DNA from: Cymbidium sinense
Taxonomy: Eukaryota; Streptophyta; Magnoliopsida; Asparagales; Orchidaceae
Direction: 5' to 3'
NCBI GenBank assembly: GCA_021442155.1
Contig: CM038214.1
Span: 27,900,450 to 27,964,449 of the forward strand
Length of the DNA stretch: 64,000 bases
Shown: positions 12,215 through 24,293 of the stretch, piece by piece
How positions within the stretch are numbered: the stretch's first letter is position 1
Layout of the letters: each line of letters begins with the position of its first letter
Translations under genes and position numbers: made by a program
The notes under the pieces: generated by a model
What the model was told of the DNA's origin: nothing
Seen by the model: the letters and a program-made list of their open reading frames with translations, nothing else
Database searches by the model: none

Positions 12215-13420
12215 TTAAAATCTAAGGTAAGGCAGTCTAGTGTTATCCAAATTGACCAGACTGCATAGATGCTTAGGTAAGTTATGGTTATCAAATAAAG
12301 TGAGCTCATTTAATTCCTCTCCCAAATTAGCTAGGAAATCAGCACAAGCATTACCTTCATGAAGAATGTAAGAAATTTTGTAGCAAACTTGAGAAAGATG
12401 CTTTTTAGTTTGATTAAGAAGATAAAATAAGTTAGCATTTCCCATTTTATTATTATTGAACATATTAAGTAATAGAAGAGCATCAACTTCAATCCAAATA
12501 TTAAAGAGGCCTTTGCTTAAATAAATATCAATAGTTTGTTAACAACCATGAGTTTAGCATAAATAACAGAACAAGCTTTGAGGGGGTAGGCAAAAGCACA
12601 AATGATAGTGCCTTTAGAATCCCTAAGAATTTCACCATAGCCATATCTGTTTGAGGAAATAGAACCATCAGTATTGATCTTAATAGAATTTTCTTTAGGC
12701 TTAATCCAATGTATAATCCTATTACTCTTGTAAGAAATATCATCATGCAAAGTGATACCCAATTTTTTAGCCATAAATTTATAACCTTTAAAGTGAAAAT
12801 TGCTAATTAAATTTGCATTAAACAAAGCATGAATTTTTTTCTTTAGTTCTAGCAAGGATTCTTTTATGGTTCATAGGGATGCCACAATATTTAACATCAT
12901 TTTTATCCATCCAAAAGAACTAAATAAGGGTAATAGAAATTAAAACTTTGGTATGACCTTTCACAGTTTTCTAGAAACAAACTTCAAGAAGTTGATATAA
13001 CAAAAAAGAGCCACTAAAATAGTTAGAGTTAAATAAATTATCATACCATATCCAAAGTTTGGAAGTAATAGCATCATTAAAAAAAAACATAATTAACATT
13101 TTGGATATGAAAGAAATAATAGCACTTAGAAGGTAAGTAAAACCCTTTAAGCTAGAGCAAGGAATTAATTGGGATGAAGTTATTCAAAATCCTAAAAAAC
13201 TAAATAAGAAATGGGAATGATATTGTTCCAAAGTATAATGAAAACATCAAAGGTGTTCTATTTATTTTTAATAAGATTCCAAACCTCTTTAATAATGAAA
13301 TCACTAATAGAGTTTGAAAAGGATTTGATCGATTTAGTAGAAAAGATATGTTGTGTCATCAAAATAGAAATATAAATGTAGTTGTCAAGTTTGTTTTCAT
13401 TCCAATTGTTATTAAGCTGG
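12215..13420 (-). pseudogene. LINE 1 ORF2 C-terminus: zf-RVT-like and RNase H
   Basis: Minus-strand frames at 12517-12855 and 12215-12463 together give a plant-LINE RNase H domain: IKPKENSIKINTDGSIS (first catalytic Asp), GYGEILRDSKG, CAFAYPLKACSVIYAKLM and NACADFLANLGEE. The usual Glu of the second motif (normally AEL) is Lys here. Residues upstream to about 13420 resemble the Trp-rich reverse-transcriptase-associated zinc-binding region but are full of stops. Endonuclease and RT are missing: the element is cut at about 13420, where AAGCTGGG runs into TTATAGGTTTAG. A dead 5'-truncated copy. Confidence 0.8.
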
Positions 13421-13700
13421 GTTATAGGTTTAGTGTTGTAGGTTTAGGGTTTAGGGTTTAGGGTTAGTTTTATGGTTTAAAGTTTAGGATTTAGGGTTTA
13501 TGGTTTTTCTTAAATTAAGTAAATCGGTAGGTTTAGGTTTATTTAGTATATTTAGTTTATTTTTTATTTATTTAGGGTTTAGGGTTTGGGTTTAGGGTTT
13601 TTAGGGATTAGGGTTTAGGGTTTAGGTTTTAAGGTTTAGGTTTTAGGTTTTAGGTTTTAAGTTCAGGTTTTTATTTAGGGTTTAGGGTTTTTTTTTTTTT
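13421..13700 (+). repeat. Telomere-like satellite block after LINE 1
   Basis: Telomere-like repeat resumes directly at the truncated 5' end of LINE 1. It contains a well-kept tag copy near 13512 and a 13-base T-run (13688-13700) that opens GRP copy 5. Without the LINE, GRP copies 4 and 5 would lie about 0.7 kb apart, that is, in neighbouring monomers. Confidence 0.87.
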
Positions 13701-14145
13701 AACAGAGAATAAATTAAGATTCAACATTTCTTTTTTTTAATTTCAACAACCAAGTAACACACCTAGGTTTCTAAGACATAAGCGCCAACATAGATAGAAA
13801 ATGAGCGCGCATAGAGCTAATAAAAACCTAGATAACTATAACCGTCTCTATTGTATAAACACTGTTCCATAAGCAGTAAATCAGATTAGCCATTCTTCAA
13901 TTTCTCCAATTCCCATCAGAACCACCTTGGCCTCTCGAGTTGTGAGATCCATCAACATATCCTCGATCTCTACCTATGCCACACCACCTGCGGTCCCTCC
14001 CACCACCATAACCCCATTACTCACCACCACCTCCATATCCACTAACACCTCCTGATCCCCCACCACCATGATAACCACCTCCTCACCTTACATCAGATCT
14101 AGACTGAGCCTAGTGGTGATGTTCTTGCCGTGAATGTACCCATTC
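13701..14145 (-). pseudogene. GRP cDNA fragment, copy 5
   Basis: Same fragment with the cleanest poly(A) trace in the set: TTTAGGG, then 13 T on +, then AACAGAGAA. The coding part has small deletions and base changes that break the frame. The right end keeps CCCATTC but the following telomeric bases have changed (TGGTATGG instead of TTAGGG). Confidence 0.82.
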
Positions 14146-15524
14146 TGGTATGGTTTAGGTTTAGGTTTATTAGGTTTTATTAGGTTTGTTTTATGGTTTA
14201 TTTATTTTTAATTTATTTAGTTACTTTAGGTTTAGATTTAGGTTTGGGGTTTAGCGTTTAGGGTTTAGGGTTTAGGTGGGGGTTTTAGGTTTTGGGGTTA
14301 GGTTTTGGGTTTGGTTTTTAGACTTTAGGGTTTATGGTTTAGGCTTTAGGGTTTAGGGTTTATAGGGTTTAGGGTTTAGAGTTTAGGATTTTATGGTTTA
14401 GGATTTAGGGTTTAGAGTTTAGCGTTTAGGGATAAAGTAAGGGTTTAGGGTTTAGGGTATAGGGTATATGGTTAATTTAAGGTTTAGGGTATATGATTAG
14501 TTTAGGGTTTAGGGTTGTAGGTTTAGGGTTTAGGATTTAGGGTTTAGGGTTTAGGGTTTTTTTTAAAATTTAAGTAAATCAATAGGTTTATGTTTATTTA
14601 GTTTTATTTATTTATTTTACATTTTTTTATTTTTTATTTTTATTTTGTTTAGTTTATTTTATTTAGGTTTATTTCTTTTAGTTTAGGTTTTTTGTTTTAG
14701 TTTATTTTTTAGGTTTAGGTTTAGGTTTATATTTATTTTTGTTTAGTTTTACTTTATTTTATTTTTTTTTTAGGTTTATTTTTATTTTTAGGTTTATGTT
14801 TAGGTTTTTTTATTTTATTTTTCAGTTTAGGTTTTAGGTTTTATATTTTTAAGGTTTTTTTTTTTTTAGGTTTAGGTATATTTTATTTTATTTTTTTATT
14901 TTATTTAGTTTATTTTAGGTTTAGTTCATTAAGTTTAGTTTAGGTTTTTTATTTTAGTTTAGTTTATTTTAGTTTAGGTTTATTTTATTTTATTTTGTTT
15001 ATTCTGTTTAGGTTTATTTTTAGTTTAGGGTTTAGGTTTTTTTAGTTTTATTTTAGATTTATTTTTAGGTTTAGGTTTTTATTTAGTTTTTATTTTATTT
15101 TAGGTTTATTTTATTTTTATTTTAGTTTTAGTTTTTATGTTATTTAGGTTTTTTATTTTTAGGTTTATTTTATTTTTAGTTTAGTTTAGGTTTTTATTTA
15201 TTTTATTTTAATTTAGTTTTTATTTTTTATTTTTTATTTTACTTTCTTTTTTGATTTAGGTTTAGGTTTAGGTTTATGATTAGGTTTTAGTTTAAGTTTT
15301 TATTATATTTTGGTTTAGGTTTATTTATTTATTTATTTATTTTTTGATTTTATTTAGTTTAGTTTTAGGTTTTTAGCTTTTTAGGGTTTAGGGTTTAGGG
15401 TTAGTTGAGGGTTTGAGGTTTAAGGTTTTTAGTGATTTAGGGTTTTTAGGGGTTTAGGGTTAGGTTTTAGGCTTTAGGTTTAGGGTTTAGGTCAGTTGAT
15501 GGTTTAGGGTTTTTGGTTTTTTTT
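14146..15524 (+). repeat. Telomere-like satellite block
   Basis: G-rich TTTAGGG patches at 14.24-14.56 and 15.38-15.51 kb enclose T-rich derivatives. A tag copy lies near 14565. The conserved AATTTATTTAGTTACTTT is present near 14210. Confidence 0.88.
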
Positions 15525-15590
15525 AACAGAGAACAAATTTAGATTTAACATTTCTTCTTTTTGATTTCATCAACCAAGTGAGAAACCAAG
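15525..15590 (-). pseudogene. GRP cDNA fragment, copy 6 (cut off)
   Basis: Only about 66 bases of the GRP 3' UTR remain, after an 8-base T-run (15517-15524). Similarity to the other copies stops within ACCAAGTGAGAAACCAAG, and unrelated AT-rich sequence follows. This marks the right edge of the left telomere-like array. Confidence 0.8.
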
Positions 15591-18180
15591 GAAGTGAGGT
15601 AATCAAATGACCTCCTTGGGGCTAGCTAAAGCCTCACATTCCCAGGATGTCCAGACTATATACCCATTACCATTCAATCTTATATAAATCAACACATGAA
15701 TAGAGGAAAGAGAACTCAACATTCAAACACTTAAGCTATAACCACATGCATTTCTTATGTATTTATAACTGCATCATAACACATATTATTATTAATTTAT
15801 AAGCTTTTGAAAAATACATTTGTATTTAATACTTATAATAGCCACACATATATTAAATTAAATTGATACATGCAAGCTTACATAAAGGAAATCCATTTTA
15901 TTTTACTTAATTTTAAAAACATTGATGTATGAATTCAAATGACATACCAAATTTAACATGATTGGAAAGAGGACAATCAAATATAAGCATGTGATTCATT
16001 CACCCAAACTAGTTCTTAAGGACAATCAAATCAAATAAGATTATTTAAAGCAAACCAAAGCTTCTTTAATAATTAAGTTTTAGATTTGATTTGATTTAAA
16101 GAGGAGAACAGAAATCATCACTTGCTATTTTAAACCCATTCCCACATTAGTGATTTGATATAATTTAAGGAAATGTAATTAAGTTGATTTTATGGGTTAA
16201 TTAAGTTGAACCCTTAATTAGATGAATTAATTACCCGTGCCTATGTCACCTTAAAGTAATTAACTAAATAATTATGAGCCAACATGATATGCATGGAAAA
16301 TAAACTTTCAATGATCCTAAGAAATAAAATGGGCCTAATACAATTGGCTCATGATTAATAGTTAATTAGATTAAGGGACTAAATTAATTACTCTTATGGT
16401 TTTTGCACACATGTGGACTAACCATAATTTCATTAAACTCCATTAGGTTATTAAACACCTAAAGATCAACCCGATGCTTTAATTAATTAAGGTCTGATGA
16501 GATTATGATTTCAATTTGATTAAGTGATTTAATTAATTAGTTAAATCTTAATTAATTTCATTTTAAAAAAAGGTGAAATGAACATAGGGAAAGGGGTCCC
16601 AACCTATTCCTTAGTTCACTTATGAATAATGATTAATAAACTTAATTAACTAATTTGTTACTATTCATGAGATTATTAATCATTAATTAACTTAAAAGAG
16701 TAGTTAAGGTTTAATTAGTCAATTTTCCTAATTAAGTGAGTAATAAATCCTAAGAAAATCATGGAAGGTAGAGGTCATCCCATTAAATTAACCAACAAAT
16801 TTGGGGACTAATTGCTCAAGTAATTAATGAGTAATTAAGCTACTAATTTTATAATTAAATCTTAATTAAGCCTTAATTATTGTTTAAAATTAGTTAAGAT
16901 CATTTTTAATTAATTCTCCTTTGAAATACCTTTAAAATGAGTATTTATTTGCATTTTATTATTTTTCTATGATTTTTAGAAGTTTTAACCATTAGAAATG
17001 ATTAATTAAGCCTAATTAAAGCCTAATCCTATTGGTGCCACATGGCGTGCTAATGCGGTGCACTTTCCACGTGGTGCTGGAGATTGGCTACTTAAAACTT
17101 ATCTGACTCAGTGCCTACATGACGGTGGAGGATGTGTTTTCTCATCCACCATCCGATCTAAGATTGGACAGCTACGATTAATTCCATAGCTTAATAAGAT
17201 TAAAATAAATCGATCTAGTGGATCTAATCATGACCGTCCATTTTGATCACATGGAATGGACAGTACATTATCTAACATTAGGCGAGTGTGGGAGAATGGA
17301 GTCTGTCTATCATTGCTCACTTGATCCAATTTTACCTGAGCTTGGATCAACTCCAAAAGGATCCCACACCTTCACGACATCGATCAGAGAGGATCGAATG
17401 ATCAAGATCTCATGAGATGCAAGTTTTCTTCAAAAAGCTCCAACCCATTTTGCCTAAGGATTTTGGAAGCATACCTCATCGAGCTCAAGTGGCTCAAATG
17501 ATTGAGGAAGCTTCATCTAGTGGAGATGAAGCCTTTGAGTAGCAAATTGGATCAATTCCTTGATGTTCACTAAGGCCATGAACTGATGATTTGAGCGCTT
17601 TGATCAAGTCCCACCACCATTGCTCAGGAAGCTTAGAGATGATTCATTTTCTGACAAGGCCTAGAAGGTGCAAAAGTTAATTTGAGTTTGATGGAGAAAT
17701 GGGGAAGTTAGGTTAGAAATGGGAGTGTCCTATTTTGTGACAGACAGGAATGGCTTTTTTTGATCGATAAACAAGCTTAGGAACTTAGGGAATGGCTCTA
17801 GTAGATCATCTTAGGTAACTAGGGCTCTGAGAAATTATTTTTGTGTATGTTTGAGTGGAAATGAAGGGTGTATACCCCCCTTCATCTTGATCGGATGGTG
17901 GGATCAGGTTTGACTTCTAATGGCCGTTCAACCATCTCAGGGAGTCATGGGTGGCAGGGAGGAGGTGAGTTGGCTCAGCTTGGTTGGTTGAAGGTGTGGA
18001 GGTGGCTGCTAAGGAGGAATCATGGGTGTCCTATGGGTTTCAAATTCTCCAATGGGGAGGGTGAGGTGATTTCACCTCCCATGGATCATGACCGACCCAA
18101 CCACCCCTTGGGTCCGGGGTAGCAAGATCCCTAGACCATTGAAAGAGTACCATGTGGCTAAGGAATGGAAATGACCACTT
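15591..18180. other. AT-rich sequence without recognised gene
   Basis: Rich in TTAATTAA-type words up to about 17.0 kb, then less AT-rich. The part around 17.03-17.42 kb (CCACATGGCG, CACGTGG, repeated GATCTAG and CCGTCCA words) resembles the LTR or leader of plant gypsy elements, but I could not define TG...CA ends or a second LTR. The short frames at 17218-17415 and 17868-18122 have no family I recognise. Confidence 0.4.
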
Positions 18181-19880
18181 ACATGGTTGATTTATCTCAT
18201 GTGATGCTCTTGACCTAAGGGTAGAATGATTATTTGGCATTGGATTTGATTTGGGTAGATTTGAAATGAGCCAAAAGTGGGTTAGCCCAAATTTCAAGTT
18301 AATTGGAGTTGATTTGGTTAGGTTTGGCTCAATTTGACTCATTTAGGTCAAATTGGGTTAGGTTGGGTGAAGTTCATATGATCATTTGGGATATTTTGGT
18401 TCAATTGGTTTGGTTTAGTTTGGCTTAGATTTAATTTTGGCTCATTTGAATTCATTTGGGTCAAATGGGTTAAGTTGACCAATTTGACCAAATAGGCCAA
18501 ATTGGCTTGGGTTGGGTGTTGGTTTGGGTTTAGTTGACCAATTGAAGATGATTTTAGGATTTGATTTCAATTAATTTGGATTTGGTTTTAATTTATGCCA
18601 ACTTGAACCTTTAGGTCAATTTGGGCTAAGTAGGTCAATTGGGTCCAATCATGGCTTTAGTCAAGTTCAACAATCAATTTGGAATGAACTTGAGCTATTG
18701 GTTGTAATCAATTTAGTTTATATTTTGATTTGACCCAATTTGGTCTTTTAGGTAAATTTGGGTCAACTTGGGTCAAGAGGGCCAATTGGGTTTGGTTTGA
18801 CTCAATTGAAGTTCAAGTCATATTCAAATATTGATTTCGATTTGGTATGAATCATTGGTTTTAAGGAATTTGGCTTAGGTTGCAATTTGGCTAGTTTGGG
18901 TTCATATGGGTTAGGGGTTGACTTGGTCAAATGACCAAGTTGACTTAGTTTGACCCAATTTGTGATAATTGATCAACTTAGGGTGATCAACAATCATGAT
19001 GGGAGGTTTTGATGGGCTTGGCTCAATCCAATTTGGGTAGGATTAGAACATGGCTCAAATAGGTTGGCCACATTGGGTCAAGTAGACCAATTGAGTTTAT
19101 TTAGCTTGATTTTAGGTTGAGTTTGATTTAGTTGAGTTTATATATGGATTTAGGATTGATATATAAATTCAATTGCAATTGGCTTGGGTTCAACTGGGTT
19201 TTGGTTCATTTGAACATTTCAAGTCAAAAGGGTTAAGTTGGGTATGACTTGGGTAGATTTTGGTTTGGCTTGATGATTGTAGATTTCATTTATATTTGTG
19301 AATATGATTGAAGGTATGATTGATTCATGAGAAAATAAATTGAATTTGGGTTTTGGAATGAAGGAATTTGGCTAAGTCCATGGAGTAGGGTCATGTGGCT
19401 TAGGTTTGAATTTTGATTTGGTTTGATTAAGTTTTGATGATTTAAATGTATATTTCATTTAAATTTATGAATATGATTGAAAATATGATTGATTTGTGAG
19501 AAAATCAATTGAGTTTGACTTTATTTGGATTAAGATTTGGCTAAGTCCATGGAATAGGTCTTATGGCTTAGGAAGGGTTTTGATTTAATTTGATTTAGTT
19601 TGACTAAGTTTTGATCATTTGAATATAGATTTGATTTATATTAAGGAAGATGATTGAAGATATAAATTTATTATGAGAAAATCAATTAATTTTGGATTGA
19701 GTTGGATTAAGATTTGGCTAAGTCCATGGGATAGGTCATATAACTTAGGAAGGTTTGAAGTTTGGATTTAATCATGGGCTTCTATCATTTGGTTTTGAAA
19801 TTTGGGTTTGGATTTGGATTTGAATTTGAATTTGATGTTTGAATTAAACTTGAGGTTTGATTTGAGAAGGTAAACATGGA
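18181..19880 (+). repeat. Degenerate GTCAAATTGGG-type repeat
   Basis: About 1.7 kb built from imperfect variants of TTTGGGTCAAATTGG, TTGGTTTGG and TTGACCAA, drifting near 19.3-19.7 kb into a second-level repeat marked by GGCTAAGTCCATGG (about 19371, 19542 and 19716; spacing about 170 bases). It lies directly upstream of the gypsy pol remnant and may be its long non-coding leader. No coding potential. Confidence 0.6.
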
Positions 19881-20109
19881 TTGGATTTGGGTTGTAGGGT
19901 TGGTGGATTATCCTAATCCCTAAGGCATAACCTAATCCTATGGTTAACCCTTCTAAGTCTTTAGGCTTAGGTTAAGTCTTTACCTAATTGTTAGAAGTGT
20001 CTTATGAATAGGAAGTCTTATTGTCTAGAAGACTCCTAAGTCTAAGATGGGAAGATTGAATCTGCACTCCAAAAGTGAGGTCAACAGGCCTTAGGCTCCA
20101 TAGTGTTAC

Positions 20110-23100
20110 CCTTGGAGATAGATGATTAGAAGAGAAGCCAAGTTTCACATTATAGACTCAGATACATCTTTCAACGCTTTGCTTAGGAGACCATGGATAC
20201 ATGAGAACAACATAGCTCCATCCTCTCTACATTAGTGCATGAAGTTTGTGAGAGGTGGGATCGTCTATTGTGTCAAAGGAGATCTCAAGCCATTTATAGT
20301 TTACGAGGTCAGCATATATGAGGATGTGGCTTACTACCTCCTTCAAAATCAACAAGTCTATTCTCGTAAACTTGGAAAAAGTTTTAAAATAAAAAAGAGA
20401 AAAGAAAAAAAGAAAGAGAAAAGAGAAAAGAAAAGAGAAAATGAAAAAGAAAATAAAAGGGAGTAGAAATAGACTTGGAGGAGGAAGTGGAGCCTGACAT
20501 TAGACTTCACCCATAGTTACTCCATTCAAACATATGGGTACCGGCAGAGGAAGAGGTCAGTTTAGAGGCAGTCCTAGGGGTAGAAAACCTCATTATTGGC
20601 CACCCAATAGAAGATATGTCCCAGCTACCAAGAGTACACTTACTATCGAGATAGATTTAGAATCTTGTTCATAGGATGAGTCTTATATGGTTAGCACACT
20701 AGCCAGCTCTTGTCAGTCATAGATTCCCTTAGAGATGACCCTTAAGCTAGACAGCGATGAAGATCAAGCTCCAAAGCAAAGCATAAGTGTATCCAAGTCT
20801 ATATGTGAAACAATTAGACATCAGCTGGGAACCTTAGCTCTAACCCCAGTTTCCTCTCAAAAAGCAGAGGGTTTGGTAGTTAAAAAGTCATCTAGAGGTG
20901 TGATAACTCAGAGGTTCTTTCTGGGAGCATCATCCTAAAGTCAAAAAGTTGATGTAGAACTTTAGGATGATTCATATAAATATTTAATAGAATTATCTTT
21001 TGATAGGTACTTGCCTTATGTTCATAATTTAGCAAAGAAAGGGATAATCCCACATACTTGGTCAAAGCACAAGTCAAACAACTTCAAAAGAATATGGAAG
21101 AACATATGCAAAAGCTCTCAATCAAGACCAGGACTAGGATTCAATACATTATGTCTAGATGATGATGATTATTGCTAGTCATCACCAATCATTTAGAATG
21201 ATAGGTTCTTTTCAAATCACATTAACTCATATGAGGAGTGCTTTAGAAACTTCGGGATGATCCGATGATTTTGAAGTCAAAGATGCACCACCATAGTTCA
21301 AAGAAGAAATCAAGTCATCCATCGATGAGCTAAAGGAAATCAACTTAAGAAGTGAAGAAGATCCATGCCTGCCATACATCAGTTATTTGTTGAATGAAAT
21401 TGAATCCAATGACTTAGTTAGGCTATTGATAGAGTTTAAGGACTACTTTGCATGAAGTTATGAATGCTTGGATTGGCTCCTGATGTAGTGGTCCATAAAC
21501 TAGTAATAGAGCCTACTGCTAACCCTATAAAGTAAGCTCTTAGACACGTGCGATAAGACATAGAACAATAGGTCATTTTTAAAGTCAAGAAATTGATTGA
21601 TACTGGCTTCATCCGGGAAGAAAAATACCCTACCTGGTTAGCCAGTGTCATCCCAATTAAGAAAAGAATGGTCAAATTCACAATGCATTGATTTTAGGGA
21701 TTTAAATAAGACATGTCCAAAAGTTGAATTTTCACTACCAATCCTAGAGCTGATGGTGGACATTGCCTCATCTCATGTAGTCTTCTATTTCATGGATGGT
21801 TCATATGGATATAACTAAATAAAGATGGCCCAGAAGATGAAACAAACACTACTTTTTGAACCCTGATCAGAATCTATTACTATAAGGTCATGCCTTTTAG
21901 CTTTAAAATGCTTACATACTGAAGCTATGACTCAAATCTTTGATGAACTCATTCATCATCAAGTCAAGTGCTATGTCGATGATCTCGTGGTCAAAAGTAG
22001 AGAAAGGAAGACCATCTCTTTGACTTGTAGTTTTTTGAAAAAGTTAAGATAATTTTACCTTAAAATGAACCCAAGTGTGCATTTAGAGTTCGTGGGAGAT
22101 TGGGTTTGTTGTCGACACCGGAATCAAAATTGATTGTGAGAAGATCATGGCGAAAATGCACCCCTAAAAGTTTAACTCAACTCAGATCATTCCAAGGGCA
22201 GTTGGCATATCTAAGATGCTTTATATCCAATCTATCAGGAAGATGTAAGCTATTCTCAGAACTTGTCAAAAAGGATGCCAAGTTCAAGTCGGATGATAAG
22301 TCTGAGCATGAATTCGAAGACATCAAGCATTACCTGATGATACCGTCAGTACTAGCAGCCCCTATCCTGGGCAAGCCATTCATACTTTACACTGCTACGA
22401 TAGATGAGTCTCTTAGTGATTTATTGGCCCAAGCCAATGGCGAAGGGAAGGAAAATGCACTTTACTACCTCAACCGTCATCTAATCCCTACTGAGGCTAA
22501 ATATCCACCCATTAAGCATTGCTATTTTAATCTTTACATCCCAAATGATATAGCACTACATGATTCCTTATAAGGTGAACTTAATCTATAGGATCAATCC
22601 ACTATAGTATCTCATAACATGGTTGGTTGGCATTACTATCCATTATCCTCTCAAAATTTGACATTACCTTCGTACCCCTTTGTGGGTGAAAGGACAAGCG
22701 CTAACATATATCTTTGTAGTACACCCACTTCCTTGACTCTCTGCTTAGTGATGATCTCCCCGATGATCAAACCATGAACTTAGGGGATACTAGCATTCAA
22801 TACTGGGAGATGTACTTTGACGGTGCGGGTTCCTCTCAAAGAGGAGAAGAACCACAATCTACTATTCCAGGAAAGGCAGGCATAGGAATAGTTCTCATAA
22901 CTCTAGATTGCAATGTAATGAGATTCTCATATTATATGTCCAATCCTTGCACCAATGATAAAGCCAAATATGAGGCTCTGATTGCCGGTCTAGAGTTAGT
23001 CATTACTCTAAGCAACAAGAACATCAACATCTTTAAATATTCTCAATTAGTTATCAACCAAATCGTTGGGCCTATAAGGTTATAAAGCCGAAGCTCCATC

Positions 23101-23230
23101 ACTACCATAAGTACACCATGGAGTTATTTGCTCAAATCCCAGAGGTTACCATTTATAAGATTCCTCAAGGAGAGAACATCATAGCATATGCTTTAGGCAA
23201 GCTTGCAAAAGAGTTAGTTCTTAAATAGTA
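20110..23230 (+). pseudogene. Ty3/gypsy pol remnant, Tat-like (PR-RT-RNase H)
   Basis: Decayed polyprotein with many stops and frameshifts. Visible in order: a protease-end stretch (SFNALLRRPWIHENN, about 20170-20240), a linker with a purine-rich insertion, RT from about 21450 (VVHKLVIEPTANP, RTCPKVEFSL-like remnants), the RT active-site YVDD intact at 21972-21983 (CYVDDLVVKSRE), the thumb and gypsy RNase H at 22100-22573 (TQLRSFQGQLAYLRCFISNL; LYYLNRHLIPTEAKY), and a further RNase H at 22774-23220 (WEMYFDGAGSS, CTNDKAKYEALIAGLEL, NIIAYALGKLAKEL). The last RNase H motif has Tyr where the catalytic Asp is expected. A second RNase H after the gypsy one points to the Tat/Ogre group. No integrase and no second LTR recognised. 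Confidence 0.85.
20384..20464 (+). repeat. Purine-only GA-rich tract
   Basis: Almost pure A/G run (AAAAGAGAAAAG variants) interrupting the decayed pol between the protease part and the linker. It makes the Lys/Glu-rich tail of a 75-codon open frame, which I regard as spurious. Confidence 0.75.
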
Positions 23231-24293
23231 GTAATAGCAATTGTTAGTAGTTTTCAACTGTCAATTCAATCTTTCAATAATTGTAATAGTAATAGCATCA
23301 AATCAAGTACATAAAACTACTTAAACTACTTTCTAATAGAGTTACTTCATAATAAATGAAACTATATAAGGCATAGCTAAAAGCTTCTAAAGGGAAACCA
23401 CTATATGTAGGTTACACGAGAAGTTCTTGTACACCAGACTTGTGATGCCTCAAAAATTTTCTTTCACGGTCAAGAATAAAAAGAGTAGGAATGATAGGTC
23501 AGTGCCATAATTCTTCCATTCCCAAGTCAGCTAATGAAGGTTCAACTCACCTTTCTTTGAGATGGGTTCTTCCTAAGTAGGAAATTTATTATAGAAAGCT
23601 TGTGGTTGCACCTTGTCTAGGAGGTTTCTATCTGTTGTGTTCCTTGAAAAGACTAAGTAAGCCATAGTGTACAAGAGAAGCAGCTTAGTTTGATAGCCTT
23701 AGTGTATGCACCCAAGTGAAGCAGAGTAGATGCCACATGTAACCAAGCATACTGCGAGGGGTTAAAGGTTCATCAGGGAATGGAGTTACGCCAATTTCCT
23801 AGCCTAGTTTTCATTAGAGCAACACCATCCTAGTCTAGAGTAGTACCTGGACCTATGGGCTCGAAGCAAGACAAGCATCTCACTTCCTCCATCTCATTAT
23901 AGGGAAGGATAGGGCCTTGGTCTTCGACCTTGATCAATTTTAAGGGTGAGGAAAAAGTAAGCAGCTAATGGAGCTCTTATATCAAGATAGCCTTTCGGTT
24001 AAGCTTGGTTGAGTAAATGCCAGTGAAAGGAATGAATGCTTTGGGGGTGGCACAAAAGAAGAGGGCACCAAAACAGATGCCATTGGAAAGGTATAAGCCC
24101 TAGCATCCACTCTTTTACTAACTCGTTCGAAGAAGTGGGTGAAGGATAAATTTCTCTCTTTATAGAGAGGGGAATGAAACCAACCTTGAATGCTACCTTC
24201 TTGGGTTGCATCCATCAATCAATTGAAGCATTTTTTGTGTGGGAGCTCAAGGATAGAAAGTAAGCTGATGGTGATGGACTCGGGGTCACAAGT
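23231..24293. other. No recognised gene; downstream of gypsy pol
   Basis: About 1 kb between the RNase H remnant and the AACTAAT array. An integrase would be expected here in a complete element but none of its motifs (HHCC, D-D-E) can be seen. Two overlapping short minus-strand frames at 23982-24218 have no recognisable family. Confidence 0.5.

Noticed and set aside
1..15590. Telomere-like degeneracy as a pure base-calling artefact of nanopore reads.
   Set aside because: Such errors are known for telomeric repeats, but the embedded GRP copies also differ from each other by substitutions and indels, which argues for real divergence. It remains possible for parts of the T-rich and AACTAAT stretches, and accurate reads would settle it.
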